Origin: Pararhizobium qamdonense
GTDB taxonomy: Bacteria; Pseudomonadota; Alphaproteobacteria; Rhizobiales; Rhizobiaceae
Assembly (NCBI RefSeq): GCF_029277445.1
Contig: NZ_CP119566.1
Span: 62,001 to 126,000 of the forward strand
Reading direction: 5' to 3'
DNA: 64,000 bases
Part shown: piece by piece, positions 8,937 through 20,654 of the stretch
Layout of the letters: each line of letters starts with the position of its first letter
Position numbering within the stretch: position 1 is the first letter of the stretch
The notes under the pieces: generated by a model
What the model was told of the DNA's origin: nothing
Databases searched by the model: none
The model's input: only the letters and a program-made list of their open reading frames with translations
Program-made: the position numbers and the translations under genes

Positions 8937-9767
8937 ATGAACGCACCGGCACGATTTGACCTGCAGGCCAATCTCAAGACGCTTAAGGAGGACGGCATCA
9001 CCGGCCTGAAGGGCGCCTTTGCGCCCGACTGGGCCGATGCGATGCGCGAGGATATGATGACGGCCTTCTGGTCGGCCATCCAGCGTCCGGGCGGCGCGGT
9101 CGGCCGGGGCCCGCGACGCTGGTATGTGGAAATCCATCCGCAGAATTTCGGTGGCTTTGTCGATCTCATCATGCATCCGTGGGTGATCGCCATGTGCGAG
9201 AACACGCTGGGACCAGACTACCAGATCGTCGAAATCGGCCTGGATGTTCCGTTCGAAGGTGCGCGCTACCAGCCCTGGCACCGTGACTTCCCATCGCCGG
9301 AAGATACCTATGTGGACCGCCGCATCACCTCGCTCGCCTTCAACCTGACCGGCGTCGATGTCACGCCGGATATGGGTCCGTTCGAGATCGCACCCGGCAC
9401 ACAGTATGATGACGGCCGCGACTGGAAGCATGAGATGTTTCCGGACAAGGCGCTCTGGGGCAGGTTCCAGGACCGCGCCACCCGCAAGTTCCCGCAGCGC
9501 GGCGATATTTCCTGCCGCTCGGCGCTGACAGTTCATCGCGGCACCGAGCACCTGTCGCCAATCGCAAGGCCGGTCATGGTGCTCGGCGTCGATGCGCCGG
9601 GTGCTGGCCATGCCGAACTGCACGACATGATGGTGACGCAGGACTATTTCGACGCCCTGCCGGACATGGCCAAGAAGCACCTCGTCTGCCGCGTCGTCGA
9701 TGAACTGGTGCCGATCAGCCAGAAGCATGACATCGAGGGGCTGGTGATGGGTGCCGATCCGGTGTGA
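8937..9767 (+). CDS. Phytanoyl-CoA dioxygenase (PhyH) family Fe(II)/2-oxoglutarate oxygenase
   Basis: A 276-residue non-haem iron oxygenase. The facial triad can be read as His115 and Asp117 (WHRDF) with distal His200 (TVHRG), and Arg211 is placed to bind 2-oxoglutarate. Start at 8937 follows a strong ACGGAGGAGA site. It stands alone under the divergent LacI-type regulator, suggesting inducible hydroxylation of a small molecule rather than fatty-acid metabolism. The family includes ectoine and many other small-molecule hydroxylases, so the substrate is not assignable here. Confidence 0.85.
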   Translation: MNAPARFDLQANLKTLKEDGITGLKGAFAPDWADAMREDMMTAFWSAIQRPGGAVGRGPRRWYVEIHPQNFGGFVDLIMHPWVIAMCENTLGPDYQIVEIGLDVPFEGARYQPWHRDFPSPEDTYVDRRITSLAFNLTGVDVTPDMGPFEIAPGTQYDDGRDWKHEMFPDKALWGRFQDRATRKFPQRGDISCRSALTVHRGTEHLSPIARPVMVLGVDAPGAGHAELHDMMVTQDYFDALPDMAKKHLVCRVVDELVPISQKHDIEGLVMGADPV

Positions 9768-9788
9768 CCGATCCTCCGGCGAAGGCAG

Positions 9789-10406
9789 TTACGCGTCTTC
9801 GCCGGGATATTGCGAGGCCTTGAGCAGGCCGGCAAGATGCGCAGTGTTGCGGGCCAGCATGGAAATCATCGTCTCCACGGCCTCCGGCACCGTGTCGAGA
9901 TCGACGAAATTGACCGATCCCATCGCCTCGCCGACCCAATAGGCGACCGCATTGGCCGGAATGGTGAAGCCGACATCGTTCAGCGCCTGATAGACCTCGG
10001 CCGAAACATGATGAGCGCCGTCCTCGTTGCCGACCACCGCGACGGCTGCAACCTTGCCATAGGAGACCATGCGCCCGGCCTCGTCGGTTTCATCCAGGAA
10101 TGCATCCATGCGCTCCAGCGCCCGCTTGCAGACGCTGCCCGGCTGGCCCATCCAGATCGGCGTGCCCATGATCAGAATATCGGCCGCCAGAATTTGCCTG
10201 CGAATGTCAGGCCATGCGTCGCCGTCCCCCTCATCGGAGGTCACGCCCGGCTTGATATCGTGATCGGCAAGCCAGATCGTGTCGGTGCTGACATCGTATT
10301 TCCTGAACTCGGCTGCGATCAGGTCGAGCATATGGGCGGTTGAGGATTTTTCAGTCGAGGACGAGGATTTGAGCGTGCCGTTCAGGGCAAGGGCTTTCAG
10401 GGGCAT
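9789..10406 (-). CDS. Flavodoxin-like NAD(P)H-dependent FMN reductase family protein
   Basis: A 205-residue flavodoxin fold protein. The N-terminal strand-loop LNGTLKSSSSTEKSS forms the FMN phosphate-binding loop. ILIMGTPIWMGQPGSVCK (about 77-94) matches the second flavin loop of the NADPH-dependent FMN reductase/flavodoxin_2 group, and a later segment reads AAVAVVGNEDGAHH. It is probably a soluble quinone or flavin reductase. It is transcribed toward the PhyH gene and away from pccB, and appears to be monocistronic. Confidence 0.82.
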   Translation of the reverse strand: MPLKALALNGTLKSSSSTEKSSTAHMLDLIAAEFRKYDVSTDTIWLADHDIKPGVTSDEGDGDAWPDIRRQILAADILIMGTPIWMGQPGSVCKRALERMDAFLDETDEAGRMVSYGKVAAVAVVGNEDGAHHVSAEVYQALNDVGFTIPANAVAYWVGEAMGSVNFVDLDTVPEAVETMISMLARNTAHLAGLLKASQYPGEDA

Positions 10407-10569
10407 TGGCTTTTCTCCGTTTGCATATGCCGCTAACGCGCCTTGGCCGGAAAAGATGCGGCCGGGCTCGGATTCCCCTTTTGTCTAACAGGCGGCCCGC
10501 TTGCGCGATCGGTGATTTCCTTCGATCGTGTTTCCGGCTAAGCAGGAGACAAAGACGACGGGAGGAAGC

Positions 10570-12102
10570 ATGCGCAATATCATCGAAACCGTGGAAGCGC
10601 GCCGCGCCGAGGCGCGTCTTGGCGGCGGGCAGAAGCGCATCGATGCCCAGCATGCCAAGGGCAAGCTGACGGCGCGCGAGCGCATCGAGGTGCTGCTCGA
10701 CGAAGGCTCGTTCGAAGAATACGACATGTATGTCACCCACCGGGCCGTCGATTTCGGCATGGCCGAGCAGAAGGTGGCCGGCGATGGCGTCGTCACCGGC
10801 TGGGGCACGATCAACGGCCGCCAAGTCTATGTCTTCTCCCAGGATTTTACCGTTCTCGGCGGCTCGCTGTCTGAAACCCATGCGCAAAAGATCTGCAAGA
10901 TCATGGACATGGCTGTGCGCAACGGCGCGCCCGTGATCGGGCTGAACGATTCCGGCGGTGCCCGCATCCAGGAAGGCGTCGCCTCGCTTGCCGGCTATGC
11001 GGAAGTGTTCCGCCGCAATGCCGAGGCCTCCGGCGTTATCCCGCAGATTTCCGTGATCATGGGCCCCTGCGCCGGCGGTGCCGTCTATTCGCCCGCCATG
11101 ACCGATTTCATCTTCATGGTGCGCGACACGTCCTACATGTTCGTCACCGGCCCCGACGTGGTGAAAACCGTCACCAACGAGATTGTCACGGCCGAGGAAC
11201 TGGGTGGCGCCGGCACCCATACGAAGAGATCCTCGGTTGCCGACGCGGCCTATGAAAACGATATCGAGACCTTGGAACAGGTCCGGTTGCTGTTTAATTT
11301 TCTGCCGCTCAACAACCGCGAGAAACCGCCGGTCCGTCCGTTCCACGACGATCCCGCCCGCATCGAAAACCGGCTGGACACGCTGATCCCCGACAGTTCG
11401 GCGAAACCCTACGACATGAAGGAGCTGATCCACGCGGTCGCCGACGAAGGCGACTTTTTCGAGCTCCAGGAAGCCTTTGCCCGCAACATCATCACCGGCT
11501 TCATCCGGCTGGAGGGCCAGACCGTCGGCGTCGTCGCCAACCAGCCAATGGTGCTGGCCGGCTGCCTCGATATCGATTCGTCGCGCAAGGCCGCCCGTTT
11601 CGTGCGCTTTTGCGATGCCTTCTTGATCCCGATCCTAACGCTGGTCGATGTGCCCGGCTTCCTGCCTGGCGTGGCGCAGGAATATGGCGGCGTCATCAAG
11701 CACGGTGCCAAGCTTTTGTTCGCCTATAGCCAGGCGACGGTGCCGATGGTGACGCTGATCACCCGCAAGGCCTATGGCGGCGCCTATGACGTCATGGCCT
11801 CCAAACATATTGGCGCCGACGTCAACTATGCCTGGCCGACCGCCGAAATCGCCGTGATGGGCGCCAAGGGCGCCACCGAAATCCTCTACCGCTCCGAACT
11901 GGGCGACGCGGAAAAAATCGCCGCGCGCACGGCAGAATACGAGGTCAACTTCGCCAACCCGTTCAAGGCCGCCGAACGCGGCTTCATCGACGAAGTGATC
12001 ATGCCCCACTCGTCACGCCGCCGCATCGCCCGCGCCTTTGCCTCGCTGCGCGGCAAGCGGCAGGAGCAGCTGTGGCGCAAGCACGATACGATCCCGTTGT
12101 GA
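10570..12102 (+). CDS. pccB: Propionyl-CoA carboxylase beta (carboxyltransferase) subunit
   Basis: A 510-residue acyl-CoA carboxyltransferase. It transfers the carboxyl group from biotin to propionyl-CoA to give methylmalonyl-CoA. Crotonase-like N and C halves are clear: [32 protein letters not shown], the C-half VDVPGFLPG and [10 protein letters not shown] oxyanion regions. Length matches PccB. ATG at 10570 follows GGGAGGAAG; an in-frame ATG at 10528 leaves no good ribosome site. The biotin-bearing subunit is encoded at 14082-16085, separated by three other genes. Confidence 0.95.
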   Translation: MRNIIETVEARRAEARLGGGQKRIDAQHAKGKLTARERIEVLLDEGSFEEYDMYVTHRAVDFGMAEQKVAGDGVVTGWGTINGRQVYVFSQDFTVLGGSLSETHAQKICKIMDMAVRNGAPVIGLNDSGGARIQEGVASLAGYAEVFRRNAEASGVIPQISVIMGPCAGGAVYSPAMTDFIFMVRDTSYMFVTGPDVVKTVTNEIVTAEELGGAGTHTKRSSVADAAYENDIETLEQVRLLFNFLPLNNREKPPVRPFHDDPARIENRLDTLIPDSSAKPYDMKELIHAVADEGDFFELQEAFARNIITGFIRLEGQTVGVVANQPMVLAGCLDIDSSRKAARFVRFCDAFLIPILTLVDVPGFLPGVAQEYGGVIKHGAKLLFAYSQATVPMVTLITRKAYGGAYDVMASKHIGADVNYAWPTAEIAVMGAKGATEILYRSELGDAEKIAARTAEYEVNFANPFKAAERGFIDEVIMPHSSRRRIARAFASLRGKRQEQLWRKHDTIPL

Positions 12103-12128
12103 GGTAGGATGCGCCACAACGCTCAGCC

Positions 12129-12216
12129 GTCATCCTCGGGCTTGACCCGAGGATCCACAGCCACACACTCCGCCGCAATGCCGGGCATGGATCCTCGGGT
12201 CAAGCCCGAAGATGAC
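12129..12216. repeat. Long inverted repeat (28-bp arms) between pccB and yghU
   Basis: Arms at 12129-12156 and 12189-12216 are reverse complements with one mismatch and enclose a 32-base loop. Each arm is itself nearly palindromic (CCTCGGG-CTTGA-CCCGAGG). The GTCATCCTCGGGCTTGACCC type sequence recurs between genes of many alphaproteobacteria. Here it could also end pccB transcription, although there is no U-tract. Confidence 0.75.
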
Positions 12217-12341
12217 AGAGAAGAAAATGACGCCTTGGGAGAAAAGTGACGATCAGTGCTAGCGAAACCCCTGGCTGGCTTCCCATATCCCTTTTGTGCT
12301 CTCCTCTCGCGCACATCCCCGCTATCAAGGACCCAAAACCC

Positions 12342-13262
12342 ATGACCGAAAAAAACCCCGCCGATAATTTTCCCGCCGGTTACGAAGTTCCCAAAGTCTG
12401 GACATGGGACAAGGGCAATGGCGGCGCATTCGCCAATATCAATCGGCCGATCGCCGGAGCAACGCAGGACAAGCCGCTGCCGACCGGCAAGCATCCGCTG
12501 CAGCTCTATTCGCTGGCGACGCCGAACGGCGTCAAGGTCACGATCATGCTGGAAGAGCTGTTGGAAGCGGGTCACACCGATGCCGAATACGACGCCTGGC
12601 CGATCCGGATCGGCGATGGCGACCAGTTCGGTTCAGGCTTTGTCGACGTCAACCCGAACTCGAAAATCCCGGCACTGATGGACCACGGCCCGAAGGGCGG
12701 CGGCGAGCCGGTGCGCGTGTTCGAATCCGCTTCGATCCTGCTCTATCTCGCTGAAAAGTTCGGCGCCTTCCTGCCGACGGAGCTTCGCGCCCGCACCGAG
12801 ACCTTCAACTGGCTGTTCTGGCAGATGGGCTCGGCGCCGTTCCTCGGCGGCGGTTTTGGCCATTTCTATGCCTATGCGCCGATCCATATCAAATATGCCA
12901 TCGACCGTTATGCCATGGAAGTGAAGCGCCAGCTCGACGTGCTCGACCGGCATCTCGCAGACAATCAGTTCCTCGCGGGCTCTGACTATACCATCGCCGA
13001 CATGGCGACATGGCCCTGGTACGGCAATCTGGCGCTCGGCCAGGCCTATGGCGATGCCGGCACCTTCCTCGATGTGCAGAGCTACACGCATGTGCAGCGC
13101 TGGACGGCCGAGATCGCCGCCCGCCCGGCGGTCAAGCGCGGCCGCATGGTCAACCGCCTGAACGGCGACCCATCAGAACAGCTGCATGAGCGCCACGACG
13201 CCTCCGACTTCGAGACGAAGACGCAGGACAAGATCGCGCCGAACGGCGCGGCCAAGGCGTAA
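12342..13262 (+). CDS. yghU: YghU-type glutathione transferase / disulfide-bond oxidoreductase
   Basis: A 306-residue protein that follows E. coli YghU closely along its whole length: the KVWTWDKGNGGAFANINRP start, GKHPLQLYSL, VNPNSKIPAL with the cis-proline, FESASILLYLAEKFG for glutathione contact, and QLHERHDASDFET near the end. YghU/YfcG proteins reduce disulfides using bound glutathione. The ATG at 12342 follows AAGGA; an upstream frame from 12246 lacks family similarity. The gene lies between the two propionyl-CoA carboxylase subunits with no obvious metabolic link. Confidence 0.92.
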   Translation: MTEKNPADNFPAGYEVPKVWTWDKGNGGAFANINRPIAGATQDKPLPTGKHPLQLYSLATPNGVKVTIMLEELLEAGHTDAEYDAWPIRIGDGDQFGSGFVDVNPNSKIPALMDHGPKGGGEPVRVFESASILLYLAEKFGAFLPTELRARTETFNWLFWQMGSAPFLGGGFGHFYAYAPIHIKYAIDRYAMEVKRQLDVLDRHLADNQFLAGSDYTIADMATWPWYGNLALGQAYGDAGTFLDVQSYTHVQRWTAEIAARPAVKRGRMVNRLNGDPSEQLHERHDASDFETKTQDKIAPNGAAKA

Positions 13263-13272
13263 GGAGACCAAG

Positions 13273-13650
13273 ATGGCCAAACGGCCCGAGATGACGAAAC
13301 ACAGGGGTTTTCCCTCCGGCTTGCCGGGCCATGGCCATCATTTCACCATCCGCCGGGCAAACGAGAAGGGCGTGACGCCGCTCAAGGTGCTGCAGCGCCT
13401 TGCCCGCCCGAACTCGATCGAACAGAAGGTCGATGCCGCCTTTTTGCATGCGCTCTGGCACCATTTCGGCGCAGAGCCGTTCGAGCGCGGCAATCTCGAC
13501 GCCGGACGGCTCAACCTTCTGTTCGGCCGCGAGGTCGTGCCGGCGGCAGAGCCGTTCGATCCCACCTCCTATGAAGCCCTGCTGCGCATCAATGAAAAGG
13601 TGGCGCGCAAGAGTTTCCCGGAAGCCTTCGAAGACGTGATGGAAATCTGA
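13273..13650 (+). CDS. Small conserved protein of unknown function, tandem paralogue 1
   Basis: A 125-residue soluble protein. No known domain was recognised and there is no signal peptide or membrane segment. ATG at 13273 follows AAGGAGA, ten bases past the yghU stop. It shares a block with its neighbour at 13655: HRGFP-x-GL near residue 12, then PF-x-RGNLD, RL-xx-LFGRE, FDP-x-SYEALL and ARK-x-FP-x-AFED toward the C-terminus. A longer frame from 13186 overlaps yghU and is rejected. The gene is co-oriented with the pcc genes. Confidence 0.75.
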   Translation: MAKRPEMTKHRGFPSGLPGHGHHFTIRRANEKGVTPLKVLQRLARPNSIEQKVDAAFLHALWHHFGAEPFERGNLDAGRLNLLFGREVVPAAEPFDPTSYEALLRINEKVARKSFPEAFEDVMEI

Positions 13651-13654
13651 GACC

Positions 13655-14065
13655 ATGGCCAAGACCCCCGAAATGCCCAAGCATCGCGGCTTTCCCGCCG
13701 GCCTGCTCGGAACCCAGTGGCAGTTCACCCTGCGCCGGGCCAATTCCAAGGTCACGCCGCTGACCGCCTGGCCGCGGCACCGGACCATGGATCAATCGGT
13801 GGCACTTGCCGATATCGGCTTCGTGCAGGCGCTGTGGCAGTATTTCGGCACGGCGCCGTTCCAGCGCGGCAATCTCGACGGCGAGCGGCTCTGCCGCCTG
13901 TTCGGCCGCGAATTGCTTCCGGCCGAACGTGGCTTCGATCCGGCCTCCTACGAGGCGCTCCTGAAGTTCAACGAGCCGCTCGCCCGCAAGAATTTCCCGC
14001 AGGCGTTCGAGGACGAGAAGACGGATGCAGGCGCTGCGCGCGGCACCCGGAAAACTGCGGAATGA
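13655..14065 (+). CDS. Small conserved protein of unknown function, tandem paralogue 2
   Basis: A 136-residue protein, roughly half identical to the upstream gene product over its first 120 residues. It adds a short charged tail (about 124-136, rich in Lys, Thr and Arg). It starts five bases after the previous stop and ends 16 bases before pccA, so it is very likely cotranscribed with pccA. Conserved motifs are HRGFPAGL, GTAPFQRGNLDGERL, LFGRELLP and FDPASYEALL. No catalytic pattern was seen; a carboxylase-associated or assembly role would be inference from position only. Confidence 0.75.
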   Translation: MAKTPEMPKHRGFPAGLLGTQWQFTLRRANSKVTPLTAWPRHRTMDQSVALADIGFVQALWQYFGTAPFQRGNLDGERLCRLFGRELLPAERGFDPASYEALLKFNEPLARKNFPQAFEDEKTDAGAARGTRKTAE

Positions 14066-14081
14066 GCGAGGGCAGCCATCC

Positions 14082-16085
<2,004 letters not shown>

Positions 16086-16161
16086 TGCTTGCCTGGGAAG
16101 AAGTGAGCCCCTCACCTGCAATTTCTGACACTTCGTTGAAGCTAAAATGTTGAAATTGCTT

Positions 16162-16270
16162 CCTCTCCCGCAGCGGAGAGGTACGATGGGAAAGCTCGGG
16201 GTTCTACCTCTCCCCTTGCGGGAGAGGATACAAAATCAAGATCTTAGCTTTAGCTAAGTCTTAGATTTTG
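16162..16270. repeat. Cluster of three hairpins between pccA and the mutase gene
   Basis: Hairpins CCTCTCC/GGAGAGG (16162-16181) and CCTCTCCC/GGGAGAGG (16207-16227) resemble the paired arms of the mosaic repeat at 4900-5024. They are followed by an AT-rich hairpin with arms CAAAATC (16231-16237) and GATTTTG (16264-16270) around TTAGCT/AGCTAA. It is probably a variant mosaic intergenic repeat that may also act as a terminator after pccA. Confidence 0.6.
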
Positions 16271-16379
16271 TTGGTGAGGGGGGAGGACAATGTTTCGACG
16301 CTCCTTAGAAAGCAAAAAACGCGCTCTCGATCGCAGATGGCCAACCGCCGCATGTTGACGAATAAAGGGATGCAGAGCC

Positions 16380-18521
16380 ATGTCCGATAAACACCCCCTC
16401 GCCGACTGGGCAACCCTTGCCGAACGCGAGCTGAAATCCCCGCCCGAGACGCTCACCTGGCAGACGCCGGAGGGCATTGCCGTCAAGCCGCTCTATACCG
16501 AGGCCGATCTTGAAGCCGCTGGTCATCTCGGCTCGCTGCCGGGGCTGTCCCCCTTCACCCGCGGCCCGCGCGCCACCATGTATGCCGGGCGGCCCTGGAC
16601 CATCCGGCAATATGCCGGCTTTTCCACCGCCGAAGCCTCAAATGCCTTTTACCGCAAGGCGCTGGCGAGCGGCCAGCAGGGCGTTTCCGTCGCCTTCGAC
16701 CTGGCCACCCATCGCGGTTATGATTCGGATCATCCGCGCGTCGAGGGCGATGTCGGCAAGGCCGGCGTGGCGATCGATTCGGTCGAGGACATGAAGATCC
16801 TGTTCGACGGCATACCGCTGGAAAAAATCTCCGTCTCGATGACCATGAACGGCGCCGTCGTCCCGATCCTGGCCTCCTTCATCGTGGCGGGCGAGGAGCA
16901 GGGTGTGCCGCGTGCGCAATTATCGGGCACGATCCAGAACGACATTCTCAAGGAGTTCATGGTTCGCAACACCTATATCTATCCGCCCGAACCCTCGATG
17001 CGGATCGTTGCCGATATCATCGACTATACCGCCCGCGAAATGCCGAAGTTCAACTCAATCTCGATTTCTGGCTATCACATGCAGGAGGCAGGGGCGACGC
17101 TGGTGCAGGAACTGGCCTTCACACTGGCCGATGGCCGCGAATATGTCCGTGCTGCCATCGCCAAGGGGTTGAGTGTCGATGAATTCGCCGGCCGCCTGTC
17201 GTTCTTCTTTGCCATCGGCATGAATTTCTTCATGGAAGCCGCCAAGCTGCGCGCGGCCCGGCTGCTCTGGACCCGCATCATGGAAGGCTTTCATCCCAAG
17301 AAACAGTCCTCGCTGATGCTGCGCACCCATTGCCAGACATCGGGTGTCTCCCTGCAGGAACAGGACCCCTATAACAACATTATCCGCACTGCATTCGAGG
17401 CGATGTCGGCGGTGCTCGGCGGCACCCAGTCTCTGCACACCAACTCCTTCGATGAAGCCATTGCGCTGCCTACCGAATTCTCCTCGCGCATTGCCCGCAA
17501 CACCCAGTTGATCCTGCAGCACGAGACCGGCGTCACCAAGGTTGTCGATCCATTAGCCGGCTCATATTATGTCGAGAGCCTGACGGCCGAGCTTGCTGAC
17601 AAGGCCTGGGCGCTGATGGAAGAGGTCGAGGCGCTGGGCGGCATGACCAAGGCGGTGGCCGACGGCTTGCCCAAGCGGTTGATCGAACAGGCGGCCACCC
17701 GCCGCCAGGCCGCCGTCGACAAGGGCGAAGAGGTCATCGTCGGCGTCAACAAATACCGGCTGGAGACCGAGGACGATCTCGACATTCTGGATATCGACAA
17801 TGCTGCGGTGCGCACCGCCCAGATCAGGCGCATCGAAGAGACGCGCAGACGCCGCGACAGCGCCGCGGTTCAGGCAGCGCTGGAAGCGTTGACGCAGATT
17901 GCCCGCACCGGTGATGGCAACATCCTAGAAGCGGCCGTCACCGCTGCCCGCGCCCGTGCCACCGTTGGCGAAATCTCCGATGCGCTGCGCATCGTCTTCG
18001 GCGATCACACCGCCGTTCCTGAAGTCGTCAGCGATATCTATGGTGATGCCTACAAGGACGAGCCGGAACTGGCAGTGCTGTCGGCCCGGCTGTCCGGCTT
18101 TTCGCAGACGACTGGCCGCAAGCCGAAGATCATGGTCGCCAAGCTCGGCCAGGACGGCCACGATCGCGGCGCCAAGATCATCGCCTCGGCTTTTGGCGAT
18201 ATCGGCTTCGATGTGCTAGCTGGCCCGCTGTTTCAGACGCCGGAAGAAGCCGCCGATATGGCTGTCAGTGCCAGGGTGCATGTCATCGGCATGTCGTCGC
18301 TTGCTGCGGGTCACAAGACGCTGGCGCCGCAGCTGATCGAGGCGCTGAAAGCCAAGGGTGCTGCGGATATCATCGTCGTGGTCGGCGGCGTCGTACCGCG
18401 CCAGGATTACCAGTTCCTGCTCGACCACGGCGTCGCCGCAGTCTTTGGCCCCGGCACCAATGTCATGGAGGCCGGAAGGGCGGTTCTTGACCTCTTGGAA
18501 GGCCGACTGCGCAACGCGTGA
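16380..18521 (+). CDS. scpA: Methylmalonyl-CoA mutase (B12-dependent)
   Basis: A 713-residue mutase that converts methylmalonyl-CoA to succinyl-CoA. The TIM-barrel domain carries [20 protein letters not shown] near residue 60 and SHTNSF-type substrate residues around LHTNSFDEA. The C-terminal cobalamin domain has the DGHDRG motif, with the cobalt-ligating His594. The single-polypeptide length is that of the catalytic chain (known as bhbA in rhizobia). It follows pccA by 294 bp of repeat-bearing DNA, so it is functionally linked but perhaps separately transcribed. No epimerase gene is nearby. Confidence 0.95.
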   Translation: MSDKHPLADWATLAERELKSPPETLTWQTPEGIAVKPLYTEADLEAAGHLGSLPGLSPFTRGPRATMYAGRPWTIRQYAGFSTAEASNAFYRKALASGQQGVSVAFDLATHRGYDSDHPRVEGDVGKAGVAIDSVEDMKILFDGIPLEKISVSMTMNGAVVPILASFIVAGEEQGVPRAQLSGTIQNDILKEFMVRNTYIYPPEPSMRIVADIIDYTAREMPKFNSISISGYHMQEAGATLVQELAFTLADGREYVRAAIAKGLSVDEFAGRLSFFFAIGMNFFMEAAKLRAARLLWTRIMEGFHPKKQSSLMLRTHCQTSGVSLQEQDPYNNIIRTAFEAMSAVLGGTQSLHTNSFDEAIALPTEFSSRIARNTQLILQHETGVTKVVDPLAGSYYVESLTAELADKAWALMEEVEALGGMTKAVADGLPKRLIEQAATRRQAAVDKGEEVIVGVNKYRLETEDDLDILDIDNAAVRTAQIRRIEETRRRRDSAAVQAALEALTQIARTGDGNILEAAVTAARARATVGEISDALRIVFGDHTAVPEVVSDIYGDAYKDEPELAVLSARLSGFSQTTGRKPKIMVAKLGQDGHDRGAKIIASAFGDIGFDVLAGPLFQTPEEAADMAVSARVHVIGMSSLAAGHKTLAPQLIEALKAKGAADIIVVVGGVVPRQDYQFLLDHGVAAVFGPGTNVMEAGRAVLDLLEGRLRNA

Positions 18522-18687
18522 GGGGTGAATTCGCCATAATTTTTCATCGCTGAAAAGTTGTGCTTCCGATTTTGCGGAAATGCCGCATTCTGTCTGCGTG
18601 CTCGGGTGATTCGCCTCATGTGCCTGCGTTCAGGCCGGATTGAGAGCAGAACGACAACGCTAAATGATTTAGCCGGGGGGCAGCGCG

Positions 18688-18876
18688 ATGCAGAAGCGTG
18701 ACGACGTCGAAAACTGGGCAGTTTACAGGGCACAACAAATTCTGATGCGCGAGGGCATGGACCTTGCCTTGTCGGCGCGCGACTTTGACAGCGGCACGGT
18801 GAGGGCCAAGGGCAAGCTCCTTGCCATGGCTATCGCCGCCTCGCTGGTCGAAGCCTCCGCAGTCAGGGCGGAATGA
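18688..18876 (+). CDS. Small hypothetical protein (62 aa)
   Basis: A short ORF behind a GGGGGG-type ribosome site (about 18676-18681). It encodes an Arg/Asp-rich then Ala-rich helical-looking protein with no recognisable domain, signal or membrane segment. It is supported only by its ribosome site and typical codon use, and lies alone between the mutase gene and the next small ORF. If it is not real, the stretch 18522-19025 is empty of recognised features. Confidence 0.45.
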   Translation: MQKRDDVENWAVYRAQQILMREGMDLALSARDFDSGTVRAKGKLLAMAIAASLVEASAVRAE

Positions 18877-19025
18877 CCGGAACGACGCTGGAGCTTGATC
18901 GGCAGTGGCACTGTCCGGCCGGTCGTTCTCCGGCTTAGGACCCCTAGATCTGGCAATTGCCATCGCTCTTTGAGGCGTTACACTACCGGTCGAAATGGGT
19001 GTGTTTCGAACGATAGGGTGGAGCG

Positions 19026-19232
19026 ATGTCGTTTCTATCGGACATGGCCTTGAATCAGAGTGAAATTGAAGTGGTGTGCGGCGCGCTGGAAGAATGGTGC
19101 GAGCATACCCGCACGGAAGTGGACAGCGATGACGGCCGCGACGTCGCCACCGTCATGCTCGGCCTCTACAAGACCGGCCATGGCACCAAGGGCTCGATCC
19201 TGGCGGCGATGCGCCGGGTCAGCGGCGAGTAG
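19026..19232 (+). CDS. Small hypothetical protein (68 aa)
   Basis: A 68-residue acidic, probably helical protein starting MSFLSDMALNQSEIEVVCGA, preceded by GGGTGGAG at a normal distance. A charged centre (EHTRTEVDSDDGRD) is followed by a Gly/Lys segment. No domain was recognised. Codon usage matches surrounding genes, which argues that it is coding. The following 260 bases, up to the hydroxyacid dehydrogenase, contain nothing recognised. Confidence 0.6.
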   Translation: MSFLSDMALNQSEIEVVCGALEEWCEHTRTEVDSDDGRDVATVMLGLYKTGHGTKGSILAAMRRVSGE

Positions 19233-19496
19233 ACCAACGCCGTTTCTCGCTCGGATGCTGCTGCCAGTTCGCAGGGGATTGACGGCGAAAGTTTGTCTTT
19301 GAAATCAATCCGGCAAACGCGAATTTTCCCCATCCGGCTGAAAGCTTTAAACTGTTTTTGACCGGATATATTCAAGGGAAGCCCGCCGACTTGGAGACAA
19401 CGATAGACTGGATGGGGACGGCAACCGCTGACCCGTTCGTGCGTTGCGCAGGTCCAATCAGGTGAACATCTCTGTGGCGGCTGCTTGACGCCGGTG

Positions 19497-20528
19497 TCAG
19501 TTGACGCTGACGGGCTTGGAGCGCATGCGCGACACCGTCTCGCGTTCGGCCCGTTTGCAGCGCATCGGCGGCAGGTTGCGGTCCATGAGGTCCATGTCCT
19601 CCAGCACCATGTCGCCCATCTTCTTGAAGGCACTGTCGAGCGCGCCGGCCCGATGGGCGGAGCGCAGGAAACCCTTGAGGCTGCGGACGGGATGATCGAG
19701 CGGCAGCGGCTCATCGGGATAGACATCGCTCGCAGCAACGATATGGCCGCTGGCGACCGCCGCCATCAGCGCGTCGAAATCGACGACATTGGCGCGGCTG
19801 AGCAGGATGAAGGCAGCGCCCAGCCGCATGCTGGCAAAGGCTTCGGCGCCGAGGAAATGCTGGTTCTCGCTGGTGACGGCCGCCACGACGAAGATGAAGT
19901 CGCTCTTTGTCAGCACATCCTTAAGGCTCGATGGCACAACGCCGTTGTCGATGAGGATCGAGGGCGGCATCCAGGGATCGTAGACGCGGGTCTGGGTGCG
20001 GAAACCGGAGAGCACGCGGTTCAGCGCCTTGCCGAGATCGCCGAACCCGATAATGCCGACATCGGCGCCGGAGAGCAGCCGCGCCCTGGCATTGCCCTCG
20101 CCGCCCCAAAGCTCTCGGCCATTGCGAAAATCCACATCCGCATCGACGATGCCGCGGGCAATGTTCAACGCCATGGCAAGCCCCATCTCGGCCACCGGCT
20201 CGGCAAACACCTGCCCTGTCGTGACCACATGGATGCCGCGGGCAAACAGGATTTCATAGGGCATGTTGTTGATGAGATTGCTTTCGACATTGAGAATGCA
20301 GCGAAGGTTCGGCATGCGCGCCAATGTTTCGGCGGTGAGTGGCGGCTGGCCGATAATGTAGCGCGCCTCGCCCAGGACCGCATCGCCAAGCCCGGCAATA
20401 TCATCCGGATCCGCCTCGACGATCCGGTATCTTGCCGTCAACAGCGCCAGCGCAGGCGGGGTGAAGATCAGATCGAGCGTGCGCGGTTCCGGTGCGCAGA
20501 TGGCGAGCGGCCGTTGCGTTTCAGGCAT
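19497..20528 (-). CDS. D-isomer-specific 2-hydroxyacid dehydrogenase family protein
   Basis: A 343-residue NAD(P)-dependent oxidoreductase. The Rossmann motif GFGDLG sits in ADVGIIGFGDLGKALNR. The catalytic triad can be read as Arg in SRANVVD, Glu in DVYPDEPLP and His in SAHRAG. ATG at 20528 is preceded by GGGAG at 7 bases; a GTG at 20564 is also in frame, but the intervening DNA forms a hairpin (GCCGGGC-N5-GCCCGGC) and fits a leader better. The substrate is unknown; the C-terminal tail after the His is longer than in simple glyoxylate reductases. Confidence 0.88.
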   Translation of the reverse strand: MPETQRPLAICAPEPRTLDLIFTPPALALLTARYRIVEADPDDIAGLGDAVLGEARYIIGQPPLTAETLARMPNLRCILNVESNLINNMPYEILFARGIHVVTTGQVFAEPVAEMGLAMALNIARGIVDADVDFRNGRELWGGEGNARARLLSGADVGIIGFGDLGKALNRVLSGFRTQTRVYDPWMPPSILIDNGVVPSSLKDVLTKSDFIFVVAAVTSENQHFLGAEAFASMRLGAAFILLSRANVVDFDALMAAVASGHIVAASDVYPDEPLPLDHPVRSLKGFLRSAHRAGALDSAFKKMGDMVLEDMDLMDRNLPPMRCKRAERETVSRMRSKPVSVN

Positions 20529-20654
20529 GATGTCGTCTCCCTGGCCGGGCAGAAAGCCCGGCACTCCTCATGCCAAAACGTTGTATTGATCATATTGCGA
20601 TTTGCAAGGCGCCCGGTTGCCCTATCCATAGTCAGCCCATCGATAGTCGGGCAC

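Noticed and set aside
13186..13272. Longer N-terminus for the first unknown paralogue
   Set aside because: The extension overlaps the conserved YghU C-terminus and is Arg-rich shadow sequence; the ATG at 13273 has a good ribosome site.
16086..16379. Small CRISPR-like array
   Set aside because: The repeats are hairpins of differing sequence and spacing, not direct repeats with unique spacers.
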